A stretch of DNA of 64,000 nt, taken from the NCBI RefSeq assembly GCF_001625305.1, contig NW_017804254.1:1254775-1318774 (forward strand), read 5' to 3'. Shown piece after piece: positions 33,654-43,563 of the stretch (the first letter of the stretch is position 1; every line of letters begins with the position of its first letter). The stretch comes from Branchiostoma belcheri (Eukaryota > Chordata > Leptocardii > Amphioxiformes > Branchiostomatidae). The notes below the pieces were generated by a model. It did not search any database. It had not been told where the DNA came from and worked only from the letters and a program-made list of their open reading frames with translations. The translations under genes were made by a program, and so were the position numbers.

Positions 33654-33656
<3 letters not shown>

Positions 33657-33708
33657 ATGTGGGAAAGTAACGGTTGTAAGGTGAAACATGATACAGTTAT
33701 ATAAAAAT

Positions 33709-33735
33709 TATATATATATATAGAGAGAGAGAGAT

Positions 33736-33784
<49 letters not shown>

Positions 33785-33795
33785 CAGAGAGAGAG
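33709..33795. repeat. Compound TA/GA/GACA microsatellite
   Basis: TA run, then GAGA/GATA, then about nine GACA units, then GAGA. Simple repeat without coding meaning. Confidence 0.95.
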
Positions 33796-34708
33796 TACCA
33801 ATTGTTATTTAGCACTTGAGATATTGATTCCTTATGATATGGGTAATGGTATGTTTACGATATTTGCTTGCGCCACGCAGCTTGCTGCTTTTGGGAATTT
33901 GCTTCTATCCTTAATAAAATATAGAATTAGAATGTCTCCTGTCATTCTTTTGTACTGTTTGGTACAAGTATTTTAGCTGATATCAAGATGTTTAGAACAT
34001 CTACAACCCCTTACAAGGTGTCTCTGTCTTATAGGTTACCCTATACCCTATCAAACGTGACCAAACGAACTTAAGTTACATGCCCATTCTATTCCGATCA
34101 TCGACTATTGACAGTCCGGTGCATAATTTTCAGTTACATACAGCTGAATGTAATAGCGCCAAATTCGCAAGCACAAGACATATACTCATTATATAAAGTG
34201 ACCCTCGAATTGAGATGGCCTTAACTCCTAATATAATGGTTTAGGCCCGGATAAGATATAAGATGACCATGTTTGACACAGTCCCGCGCTCAGCTCATTC
34301 GTTTGTAATAAGTGTTTAACACTTTAACATTCTCGAGTCATGGTATGGATGTATATATCAAAAAACAAAGAAGGGTATAAAAAGTGAAGCTCTTCATGAA
34401 CGTGATGCTCCAAGTTGAAATTTTGCAAGGGATGATGGGTACACAGAGATCATGCGGGCGGTATATTTGAATCGGGAAGCCCCTCATATAACAGTAAACA
34501 TCAAACTATGTCAGAATCCAACCTCTTGTACCTGACTGTAGGGTGAATACTGGTTGATTAAGATGATGATATTTTAAAGGTACATCATTTGTTGCCACAA
34601 AGGTCTATGTTTAATGCCAATTTCGAGTCTACGGGCTATCCCTATCGGCCCGCCATGTTGGTACTGACGTCATATGACATCCTGGTAACACCGATCAATA
34701 ATATAGGG

Positions 34709-34876
34709 TTAATGACCCGCCCTGAGGTGTATACGGTGTCATAATTCATGGTCGGTTCCTATAACCACCGAATGAACGACCGAGGCCGCGGAGCGGACGA
34801 GGTCGTTTATGAGGTGGTTATAGGAACCGACCATGAATTATGACACCGTATAAACCGAAGGAAAGCGGGTCATTAA
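34709..34876. mobile_element. TTAA-flanked palindromic MITE
   Basis: TTAA at 34709-34712 and 34873-34876 brackets TGACCCGC...GCGGGTCA ends. Inside is a 40-bp perfect inverted repeat (34730-34769 and 34813-34852), and within its loop a further AACGACC/GGTCGTT stem. TTAA target duplications are typical of piggyBac-type elements, but the ends are not the usual CCC-starting ones, so the assignment is tentative. Confidence 0.6.
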
Positions 34877-35279
34877 CATTATTATCATATAGATATTGTC
34901 ACATATGCGTGTACATCAAGCAGACACATAAGGGAAATAACTCCTGTGTAACATATAAATCTTTTAATTCTGCATTTAAGTGAATTCTCATCGCAACAAA
35001 CCAATTATTTAAAGCTGAAAGTTACAGGTAGGAACTAAATTTACCGCTGAAGTTTACCGCTGAATTTCCTCAACTGTTTCTCCACCACTATTGTCCAAAT
35101 CCATCTCTGCGGTTTATCAATAATTTTTTCCTTAATCTACCGCTGATTTTAATTGTATTTAGTTTTATTAAAACTAAGTTAATTTACTACTGTACATAAA
35201 CAAGTCTATCAGAAAGGTCTTTAGAATTTGAAGTAGGTTAGAAGAAAACACCACCCTGTCATGTAATGGTATCGTCGGT

Positions 35280-35299
35280 TACGGACCCGCGGGTCCGTA
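35280..35299. repeat. 20-bp perfect palindrome
   Basis: TACGGACCCGCGGGTCCGTA reads the same on both strands. It lies about 400 bp right of the TTAA MITE. It could be the fused ends of a collapsed foldback element. Confidence 0.8.
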
Positions 35300-35744
35300 T
35301 ATCGGATATTAATGACCTGGGTTATGGGGGAAATGGAGCCTTCTGATTGGTCGGGGTCATCTGGCTATATGATAATAGTTCATACTCTCTCCTTGGAAGC
35401 GAACACGGAGACTCCTAATTTCGCAAAATTGGACTTATTTGTGCAGATAGACACAGGGGTTACTTTTCTCCCCTTCCTCAGGACACACTTTAGATGACAC
35501 TGAACCAGCGGGCAAAGTAGATGGTACCAGAAAACGCAGGGGTGAGAGATGTTTCCCGGTTAGTTGTTTACGTGTTCTCACAGCAAGACAACATTAACTT
35601 CCTGTTCCACGCATTTGTGGTTGTCGATTAGAGCAGTGAACCACCAAATACAGAGCAAACAAATGTTTCTGATTCTACTTTTTGGCGACGCCTCAGGGGG
35701 GAGCCTAATGGCACAGTATTGTGTGTAGTTTGCAAGAATTCTAG

Positions 35745-36045
35745 GAATTGCACAGGCATTTTTTTCCACAGGCATGGCATGTCTACAGGCATGTTGATGG
35801 CACACTTTTATGGACATATTCCTACGTAGTCCTAAATTCTTGCCCACATACCCACATGCATTTCAAGTGGAAGTTTTACATTCTTCCCACATCTCTTCCC
35901 ACATGCCTTCCAAGTGGATGTCTTAGCATTCGAAGTGGAAGTCCTACATTCTTGCCTCCCACATGCCTTCCAAGTAAATAAACTACAAACTCCTAAGACA
36001 TTTTAGAATTACTTCTGTGAGTACAGTCGATAGTGATCAGATGTG
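35745..36045 (+). repeat. Family R4, copy 1 (CTTCCAAGTGGAAGT units)
   Basis: Imperfect short units built on CCCACATGCCTTCCAAGTGG are followed by a tail with ACATTTTAGAATTACTTCTG. The same units plus the same tail recur at 37770-38035, and a shorter echo lies near 38480-38600. ORFs in this block come from the repeat. Confidence 0.6.
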
Positions 36046-37769
36046 CTGTTGTAGTACCAGGTAGCCGCTTGTGTTGAGTGTCCATTGGATAGGTAAGTTT
36101 GCCATATACATTAACTATGTCTAGTTGTCAAGGTTGTGATTTGGAGTTAGTTTTTTTCTAAGTTGCCAACACTAGTCAAAGAAGTTGCCAACACTAGTCA
36201 AAGTGTGTGTTGTTTTAGGATCTGTTATGACAATAGACAATAGCATTTTAAGGAGGGCCCCGCATGCCCATTTTCTGTACAGTGTAATCTAATTGACTGT
36301 TTTAATTCTACGACTGTAACCGGACCGATCTAATAACGCGTGTCCTGGATGGTAAGTTTGCCATGTTCAATGATGAATCCTATGATGAATTCTACGTAAG
36401 TCAGCACAAGACATAGACTTTAATAAATGTTAATATAATTTATAGAGACCATGCGCGTTTTTTTGTGTAAATACTACTCTACTGGAATTTGGAAAATGAC
36501 CCACGCTGTCTTTCCACCAAGCTTCTATTGAGTCGCATGGTTGGGATACATTCAAGTTGATATTTATGAGTTCAAAAAAATCGGCGAGTACAATATTATC
36601 ATGTGACCCGTTTCTAGCAAACTAGCGCATTTGAAGCTTGCGTTGTGTACAGACTATTACACATATTAGATGTTTTGTGCTACCGTTTTACAAGAAGTTC
36701 TAAATATAACAACTCTTCATGAATGGAAAGGATTGTTCATATAAATTTCTATTTCATTACAAATTCAAACTGTTGACACGGAGATCAGTTAGCTAGGATA
36801 GGCTAGGTATATCGCGAAGTTAACTCCTCGCGAACATAAATGCACTTACATATATGTTGTACACATCAGAGGTTGGCATTGATAGGTTGTTGACGTTGGT
36901 TGGCATAACCAAATATATTGACTAGATCAATTTTGTTATAGGACAAGGTAGAAGTACACATGTATTTTAGAGTTTTTTTTGTGCATGCAGTCCTAAGTAT
37001 GCCGTAAAATTAATCATGTATGATATATGACAATACATCTGCATAAATATCTACACCAGAGAGAGATTTGTACTTCTGTAAGACCATCGACACAGGTGTT
37101 TTATACGGCTTCATTTAGCCTTAAATGGATTTCCTGTTACATTACCTTAAGTTTGCCTGGCCGTAGGGTGCTTGCGGAAGGCCTCCGGTTAGAAAAAATA
37201 CCACCCAAAAACGACAACTGCAAGGGGTCATTCGCACCTTCTGCCTTGTGATGACTTTTTGAAAACTAGTAGAAGGGAAACCTTTTTTTCAGGCCCAAGT
37301 TCATCAGTTTTGGCTTGCACAATAATTCCTCTCCGGCTGTCACACAGTCCTATGTGAACTATTTCCGTCCAGAACGTTGGTCCTCTGCGTGCCCAGTTCC
37401 ATTTTCTTAGCCACCTCAGCAATATCCTGTAACTGTCAAGTCCAGTCCGTGAAACGTGGGTGGTCGTCTTTAAATTGTAGGTTACTCAGATGTGTTGTTG
37501 CCATTTACGATGTAAGCGCTTAGTGGTGGTGTGCTTTCTCCTGATGAGAACAACGACATTTCATTCGGGAGCTGTGCGATTTGGAACAACGTGGAATTTG
37601 TACAATGCCTGTCCTTGTCATGCGCTGAAAACCGGTGGGACATATAGTGGTATGCTTGCTATGCCTGCATTCTTAACATGCGCTGTAAACCCTAGGGATT
37701 TGTGGCATGTCGTCAATGCCTGTGTTTTGCACATGCGCTGAAGTCTTATGGATGTCCTACTTTCTGGCC

Positions 37770-38035
37770 CTCATTCCCACATGTCTTCCAAGTGGATGTG
37801 TTACATTCTTGCCATTCCCACATGCCTTCCAAGTGGAAGTTTTACATTCTTGCTTCCAATCATTCCCACATGCCTTACAACATTCCTTCCAAGTGGAAGT
37901 CTTCAAGCCTTCCAAGTGGAAGTCCTACATTTTTGCTCACATTCCTTTCCCACATGCCTTCCAAGTGAATAAACTACAACCTCTAAAGACATTTTAGAAT
38001 TACTTCTGTGAGTAAAGTCGATCACATCGTGAATC
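37770..38035 (+). repeat. Family R4, copy 2
   Basis: Seven or so CTTCCAAGTGGA-type units spaced 20-50 bp apart and ending in the AATTACTTCTGTGAGTA tail shared with copy 1. Each unit contains the short palindrome TTCCAAGTGGAA. Confidence 0.6.
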
Positions 38036-38343
38036 TGAACATGTTGGGGAAATGCTGAGAAGGAGACTTACAGATATGCACTGATGATGTCTTCGAAGCT
38101 TCTACAGTTTACAAAAGAGAAGTCAAACCCTTCAGACATAGTTTTAGACATAGCTATAATTTTAGACAACTACCTTTGATCATGTAGATTTCAATTATTT
38201 TATATACTGTTCTTCAATGTCCTTTTATGTTTGTAACTGACAATTAGCCTCTGGGCATGAATTTGCAATAAACGTCTCAATTATTATGATATGAGAGAAA
38301 GATATAATAGTACCTGTTTAAATGCAGCAGAGCTCAGAAGACT

Positions 38344-38391
38344 GTCGGTACAGATTCACAAGAATTTTTAGTCTTGTGAATCTGTACCGAC
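38344..38391. repeat. 19-bp perfect inverted repeat with a 10-nt loop
   Basis: GTCGGTACAGATTCACAAG pairs exactly with 38373-38391. A partial third copy of the arm follows at about 38412-38427. Confidence 0.85.
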
Positions 38392-38924
38392 TTCATGAAC
38401 ATCATGGGAGTCTTGTCAATCTGTACAATTTCCACAATGTCCCAATGGTTTCCTGGAATTTCACTAGGTAGGAATTGTATGTCAAGTGTATGTCCTACAT
38501 TCTAGCCACATTCCCCACAAGCCGTACCCAGTGAATGGTTAGCATTTTGTCCACAGGCATGCGGAATGTCCACAGGCATTTCTCTGACCCACATCTATGC
38601 CCACATTCCTAGAAACCCTTGGGAAGATCTGTCTGCCCCATGGCCCTACTTTCTGTGACCCCGGGGCTTGTTCACTATACACTCAGGGGAGGAGTGCACT
38701 GCATCTGTCCAGACTTAACAGGTACCATCATCATCATCTGGTCGTGACAGTTTCACGAGGGGTACCAAGTCTTCCTCAAAATCATGAAGTCACGGCAGTG
38801 CCATGCAAACCCTAACAGCAATCACCGTCGCCATGGCAATGTATGTTTTCATTGCCAGTCTTGTTTTTAGTTACGGTAGTACTCGCGCGATCGCGGTGAC
38901 TCTCCTCCACGTTATGGCACCACG

Positions 38925-40020
38925 AATGCGTGTGTTTGTACTACCGTATTGTCTCGACCGCGAATTCAAACAACGTGAAAACCTTCTTCCCACTCCTACT
39001 GCAAAAATAAATCCCTGCCGAAAAAACATCAAGTTACAGTAGCATACCGAGAATCGGCAGTCTTTTATGTCGTAGAGACTTGGAAGTAGAGTAACATGTA
39101 CTTTGTAACACCTACAGCGTGAATCGCAGGTATCTGTTGATTGAAATGTTTTTTTTACAATACGGAATTGCCAAATTCCGTACTCTAAATTTCATGCATG
39201 CACGACATATTGTGCAGTATAATCACGCATGCAGAGCCAAATATCGATTTAGAGCAGTATTTTGGACAAACATTGCCTCTGCCTACAATAATAAAACCAT
39301 GTTTTGAATGCGCCAGAGCGGAGTTAATGTAAATATCAAATGATGTCAAATAATGTAAATATCAAAGCAGAATTCGCTATTCTTAGTGCATCAAAAACAG
39401 TGCATCCGTCTGTAAGTTTCTGACAAAAACAACTCTCTGGACTGTGATACTGCAGCTACATGTCCTGTTATCCTCGAATGACCCTAATGGAAAATTGTTT
39501 GAGCGCTCGAGCATCAAAATACTAGTACCTTCAAATACTACTTCATCCACGATGTAAGTTTATCCATTATCACTATCAAATTGCATTGCCATAACTAGAC
39601 ACCGTACATTGGAATTACCGTAGAGCAGCAAGGCAACCTAGTCCAAAATTTAATCATCCCAACTTAATGACCATAGAAGTTTGATAAACTGTCTGAGCAA
39701 TACAGGGAGGTAGTGGTGAAGTAGACATAGAGTAATGTTAAGTGCCGTACTTTTTAACACCACAAGATATAAAGTTGTAGAAATGTTTTGAATTTTCTAG
39801 TCACTGTGGACTTGAAAAATTCACTACACCAAAATTGATACATGTCCGTCCTGTTGTGCGGTATGCTCACATATGCATCGCCAAATATCGATCTAGAGCA
39901 ATATTTCACAAAGATAATCCTGTCAGACGGACACGCTAATATGTTGACAACAATAATAAAACCATGTTTTGAATCCGCCAGAGCGGATCAAGAGATGTCT
40001 ACAGACAAGCACAATTAGCT
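38925..40020. repeat. Family R2, two copies
   Basis: Segments at about 38925-39425 and 39550-40020 share ATGCAGAGCCAAATATCGAT and AATAAAACCATGTTTTGAAT blocks with each other and with 47690-48200 and, more weakly, 48440-48640. Two of the copies begin with CCGTAT(T/C)GTCTCGACCGCGAATT. Non-coding; probably a decayed transposable element. Confidence 0.55.
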
Positions 40021-40554
40021 ATTCTCAGTAGATTGGAAACATGCTTGAGACATGCTTGAGACAAGAACAACTTTCAAGACGGTCAGCTACATATCATTCC
40101 CTGTTGTTCCTAAGTTAATGATCCTAGAGGCTTGATAAACGTAACTTTCAGGGCAATACAAGGGGGTATACGTAACGAATGTTACAACTGCTATAGCAGA
40201 TACTAGATATACTAGATACTCATTTTACCACCATTTACAAGTAGCATGCACAGTAGAGGTTAGGTTGGGGAGGCTGGTGTAGGCTAGTATGTAAAATCAA
40301 TATTAGTCATTATCGTCGTATCGTACTGACATATATAGAGTTTTCAAACTCTATCCAGTGAGTAACAATTTCTTTGTGTATTATAGTAGCATTTTTTTTT
40401 ACCTTCAGCAATGGTTCTATTTACCAGAGGCATACAGTGTATCAAAGAATTTGAGATGTCTTGTTTGGCCATTATCAATATCCGCGATGAAATAAAAAAA
40501 AGCAAGACATCACTGTATACTGTATACTTAATGTTAAACTTTATGTTTAAAGTT

Positions 40555-40560
40555 TATAAA
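40555..40560 (+). promoter_or_regulatory. Candidate TATA box of the C-type lectin gene
   Basis: TATAAA in an AT-rich flank, followed about 30 bp later by CpG-rich sequence (40590-41000) that ends in a good donor at 41056 (ATCCATG/GTGAGT). This fits a first exon of about 470 nt, but no transcript evidence is available. Confidence 0.3.
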
Positions 40561-41024
40561 AAAAACCTATCAGACTGACAGCCATATTGTGTGTGGGGAA
40601 CTTTGTGGCAAACGCACTTGTTGGAACTTTACTAATACTGATAGTCATACCGAGGTACGTGGTATCCGTACCCGTGGATGACCTTTCAGCTCGAGAAAAT
40701 ACCCAGTGTGCAGTGTTCGTGTCTAGCTACGTCGCGCTACAGGCTGACGTTGCCATGGATACATCTATTTTTAAACACGGAGCTGAACAAGAGAAAGGAT
40801 GCTATTGGTTATTGCCACGTATGCAATCCTCTCCCCGGTTTGGATAAAGTCCTGGTGGAAAGTGAGCTAGCCCAGAACAGATCTGACACCCAAGGACCAC
40901 TGACAGCCCGGCAGACAAGCCGCACAGGTCGACACGTCCTCAGTCTTCTTACAGACTCTTCAGTCACAGTAAAACAGTTGACGACACAAAGTGTGTCTCA
41001 AGTTAGGCAATATTTCATCATCAG

Positions 41025-41055
41025 TCCAGAAACGTACAGCGAAGAGATATCCATG
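41025..41055 (+). other. Possible 5' exon end of the lectin gene (copy 1 of a duplicated 31-nt block)
   Basis: TCCAGAAACGTACAGCGAAG followed by AGATATCCATG sits before GTGAGT. The same 31 nt recur at 42952-42982 with one difference and with an AG acceptor (CCAACAG) in front. Joined to the acceptor just before the lectin ATG (TTCCAG/ATGGCC), either copy would give ATG-ATG in frame. In copy 1 an upstream frame from ATG 40678 is open through this point (126 codons), so it is either an N-terminal extension or an untranslated leader. Confidence 0.3.
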
Positions 41056-41103
41056 GTGAGTTCTTTTTTTTTCTAGATAAATGTAAGCTGTGAATTTATT
41101 TAT

Positions 41104-41515
41104 TTGGTGTGTTTTCAGGGGCTTGCTACTCTTATACAAAGACTAGTACAAAGTAATTATTGTCAATTTTACTGTAATTTAAATGAGATTGAAGACGAGA
41201 GTCATTTTATTGTGGACTGTACTCTATATATAATAATAAGAGAAAGATTCTCTTCAATTGTATACAAGATTATTCCCCTACCTTTAGATTTTTAGATAGA
41301 AAGGAAAAATTCACTTTCCTCATGAAACGCGATAATCCTCGTACTATACACTCCATATGTTCTTATATTTACAACTGTTTTAAAAAGCGAGAAGAAGCAG
41401 AACCTGTACATATGTAGTTTTACTATAGATATATTTTAGTCTACCATCGCTATTTACCATGACCTGTACTTAGTTCGAAACGAGCAAAAATGTACAATAA
41501 AGGTCTTATTTTATA
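41104..41515 (+). mobile_element. 3' fragment of a LINE
   Basis: A short frame contains CQFYCNLNEIEDESHFIVDC, a Cys-x3-Cys...His-x4-Cys arrangement like the zinc-binding end of many LINE reverse-transcriptase ORFs, followed by a polar stretch with a stop and an A/T-rich tail. The 5' part is missing. It lies between the two copies of the duplicated lectin leader block. Confidence 0.55.
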
Positions 41516-42831
41516 AGTTCATCTGCCGTCCAGCCTTAAAACATTTAATTGAACCTGGAGATAGATGCATGGTATGATTTAAAATCTTAAACAAGCCGCA
41601 CAGAGCTCGTTCTCTTTGAAATGTAGTACAGAATTGATGATTTTTAGGGTCGAAAAATTGATGAGCTGTTTTTTTCAGGAACATCTGAATTTCTTAGAAA
41701 AACAGCTCAATTTATGATTACCGAAAATGACAGATTGTCATAGGAAGTTACCGAAAATGAATGGACTTTGATAAAATATATGAAAACAATGCAATTTTTG
41801 GTGCGGCAGAAACACTAGAACATCAGAATATGAGCCAGATGTATGAAAGAAATTGTATTCATGACATAACCTCAAAAGCCACCAGTTTAGGCGTTAGTAT
41901 CTACGTATGGAAGTGCTTCTGTGAGTCCATTATATACTGATACATATACACGTATCGAATACATAAAGATAACGGTTGTGTATAGAAGTAGCGAAAAAAA
42001 TTAACTTTGGAAGCAAAATCTCAAAGAAGGGTAGAATATTTGAGTCTGATAACACCACTGAGGGTTATTTTCCTTTGGAAGCATATTTCTTTTTTCTACT
42101 TTATTTCCGACTGTTATGTTTATGGTGCACAGGAAAAGGAAATTAGATCCCTCGTTATGTCTTTTCGGCTACAGGTGTACGAGTATTACAACACAGACTT
42201 TTTTGCTTTTTTTCTCCTAAAAGGTCTACAGTTTTTAGCTTCATCTTTTAGGAGCAAGGGAGCATAAGTGTAGACATTTAAAAACCGGGGAAGTTTTTCA
42301 TATACTAGGTGAAGTAACGTACATGGACAGTAATAAACAACGGTAACGGAGGTTACAGCCATTACTGTAAAACATTTTGTTCAGCAAGGTTGGCTACAAA
42401 AGACAGCAAACTCCTTTTTTCTCCTCTTAGAAACCCAAAAAATTTTTTGTCTTTTATGCGGCTCCATCTAGACCGTCTTACTTGAGCGGTAAAGGAGGTT
42501 ACAGAAGTTGGAGACAGGTATGAAACACCTCGCACGGCGTACAAGAATAGTGACAGGAGCGATCTGACTTGATTAGTCAGAGGGACTGACTATCCGGCTT
42601 CAACAGCCATCAAACTATTGTCGTAATAAAATTTAGGCTACTTTTTGTAGTTTTATTTCTTCTCTGGAGACAGCCACTTTTGAGGGAGAGAAATCCAACC
42701 CGTGACCATCAATCAAACCTAGTGCTGTGGTACATTTTTCGTGAAACATAGTCAGTGTAGTGGGAAAGTGAAGAAAGCAATGATGAGGTCCATAATTTGG
42801 CTCTTATCTAGTCGTAAAGAGTGGCGACACC

Positions 42832-42884
42832 ATTTTGTACATTTGAATGAGAATGAGTGACGTTCTCACTCAAATGTACAAAAT
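42832..42884. repeat. 22-bp inverted repeat hairpin
   Basis: ATTTTGTACATTTGAATGAGAA (42832-42853) pairs with 42863-42884 with a single non-Watson-Crick position around a 9-nt loop. Confidence 0.8.
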
Positions 42885-42951
42885 CTCACTCAGTAAAGAA
42901 TGTGTTGACGGCACATAGTGGGTCCAAAATTTGTTAATATTTTACCAACAG

Positions 42952-42982
42952 TCCAGAAACGTACAGCGAAGGGATATCCATG
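42952..42982 (+). other. Possible alternative 5' exon of the lectin gene (copy 2)
   Basis: 31 nt between CCAACAG and GTGAGT; homologous to the exon end at 41025-41055, with shared downstream intron text (AATGTAAGC..GTGAAT). It could be an alternative leader exon or a dead duplicate. Confidence 0.3.
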
Positions 42983-43496
42983 GTGAGTTCTGACTTATTT
43001 CTAAATGTAAGCAGTGAATGTGCTCAGTGTTATATTATTGCTGTTATTTTGCCTCTGTGTAATCCGAGCCGGTAAGTCACTCCTTCTGTGGATCGATAAT
43101 GTAAATGAGTCATACTTTCTATGAATATGTATACCATAACTGACATGCTGCGACCTGTAAACAGGATGCGTCTAGATTTGTATCTACGCTGCAACGCCGG
43201 AGAGAACATTGTCAGCACCTCCATATAGACTCTCATTCTCATGTAATAGCATTGATCTTATCTGCCTTCTAGTATCGTGTGGTATGAATTCAGAGATACC
43301 CCTAGTCCGTACAGGTATTTTTTCCTAGCTAGGAGGAATATGATGTTGTGATATTACTGGTCGTCATGCTGATATTCCAGATGGAGAAACAATTCCAGCA
43401 CCAAACAGAGCAAACAGACTTGTTGTACCAGTATTTTTTCCTTGCTAGGAAGAATATAACATTGTGATATGACTGGTCTTTATACTGATATTCCAG

Positions 43497-43563
43497 ATGG
43501 CCAGGGACAGGCAATTCCTCTTCTGTTTGGTGCTTTTGACAATACCAGCACTGACAGTCCAAA
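43497..43563 (+). CDS. Signal-peptide exon of the C-type lectin
   Basis: 22 codons plus one base: a short basic start (MARDRQ) and the hydrophobic run FLFCLVLLTIPALTV, ending before GTAAGG. An acceptor-like TTCCAG lies directly before the ATG, so an upstream leader exon is likely. A diverged copy of the region before the ATG, also ending TTCCAG/ATGG, lies about 120 bp upstream (around 43325-43395), but its frame hits a stop soon. Confidence 0.65.

Noticed and set aside
33602-33795. Direct repeats as a possible CRISPR-like array
   Set aside because: Plain microsatellites with no spacers, in a eukaryotic context.
40587-40847. ORF with a signal-like hydrophobic stretch (LVGTLLILIVIPRYVVSV)
   Set aside because: No ATG starts this frame and it ends in a stop before the donor at 41056; probably part of the leader of the lectin gene.
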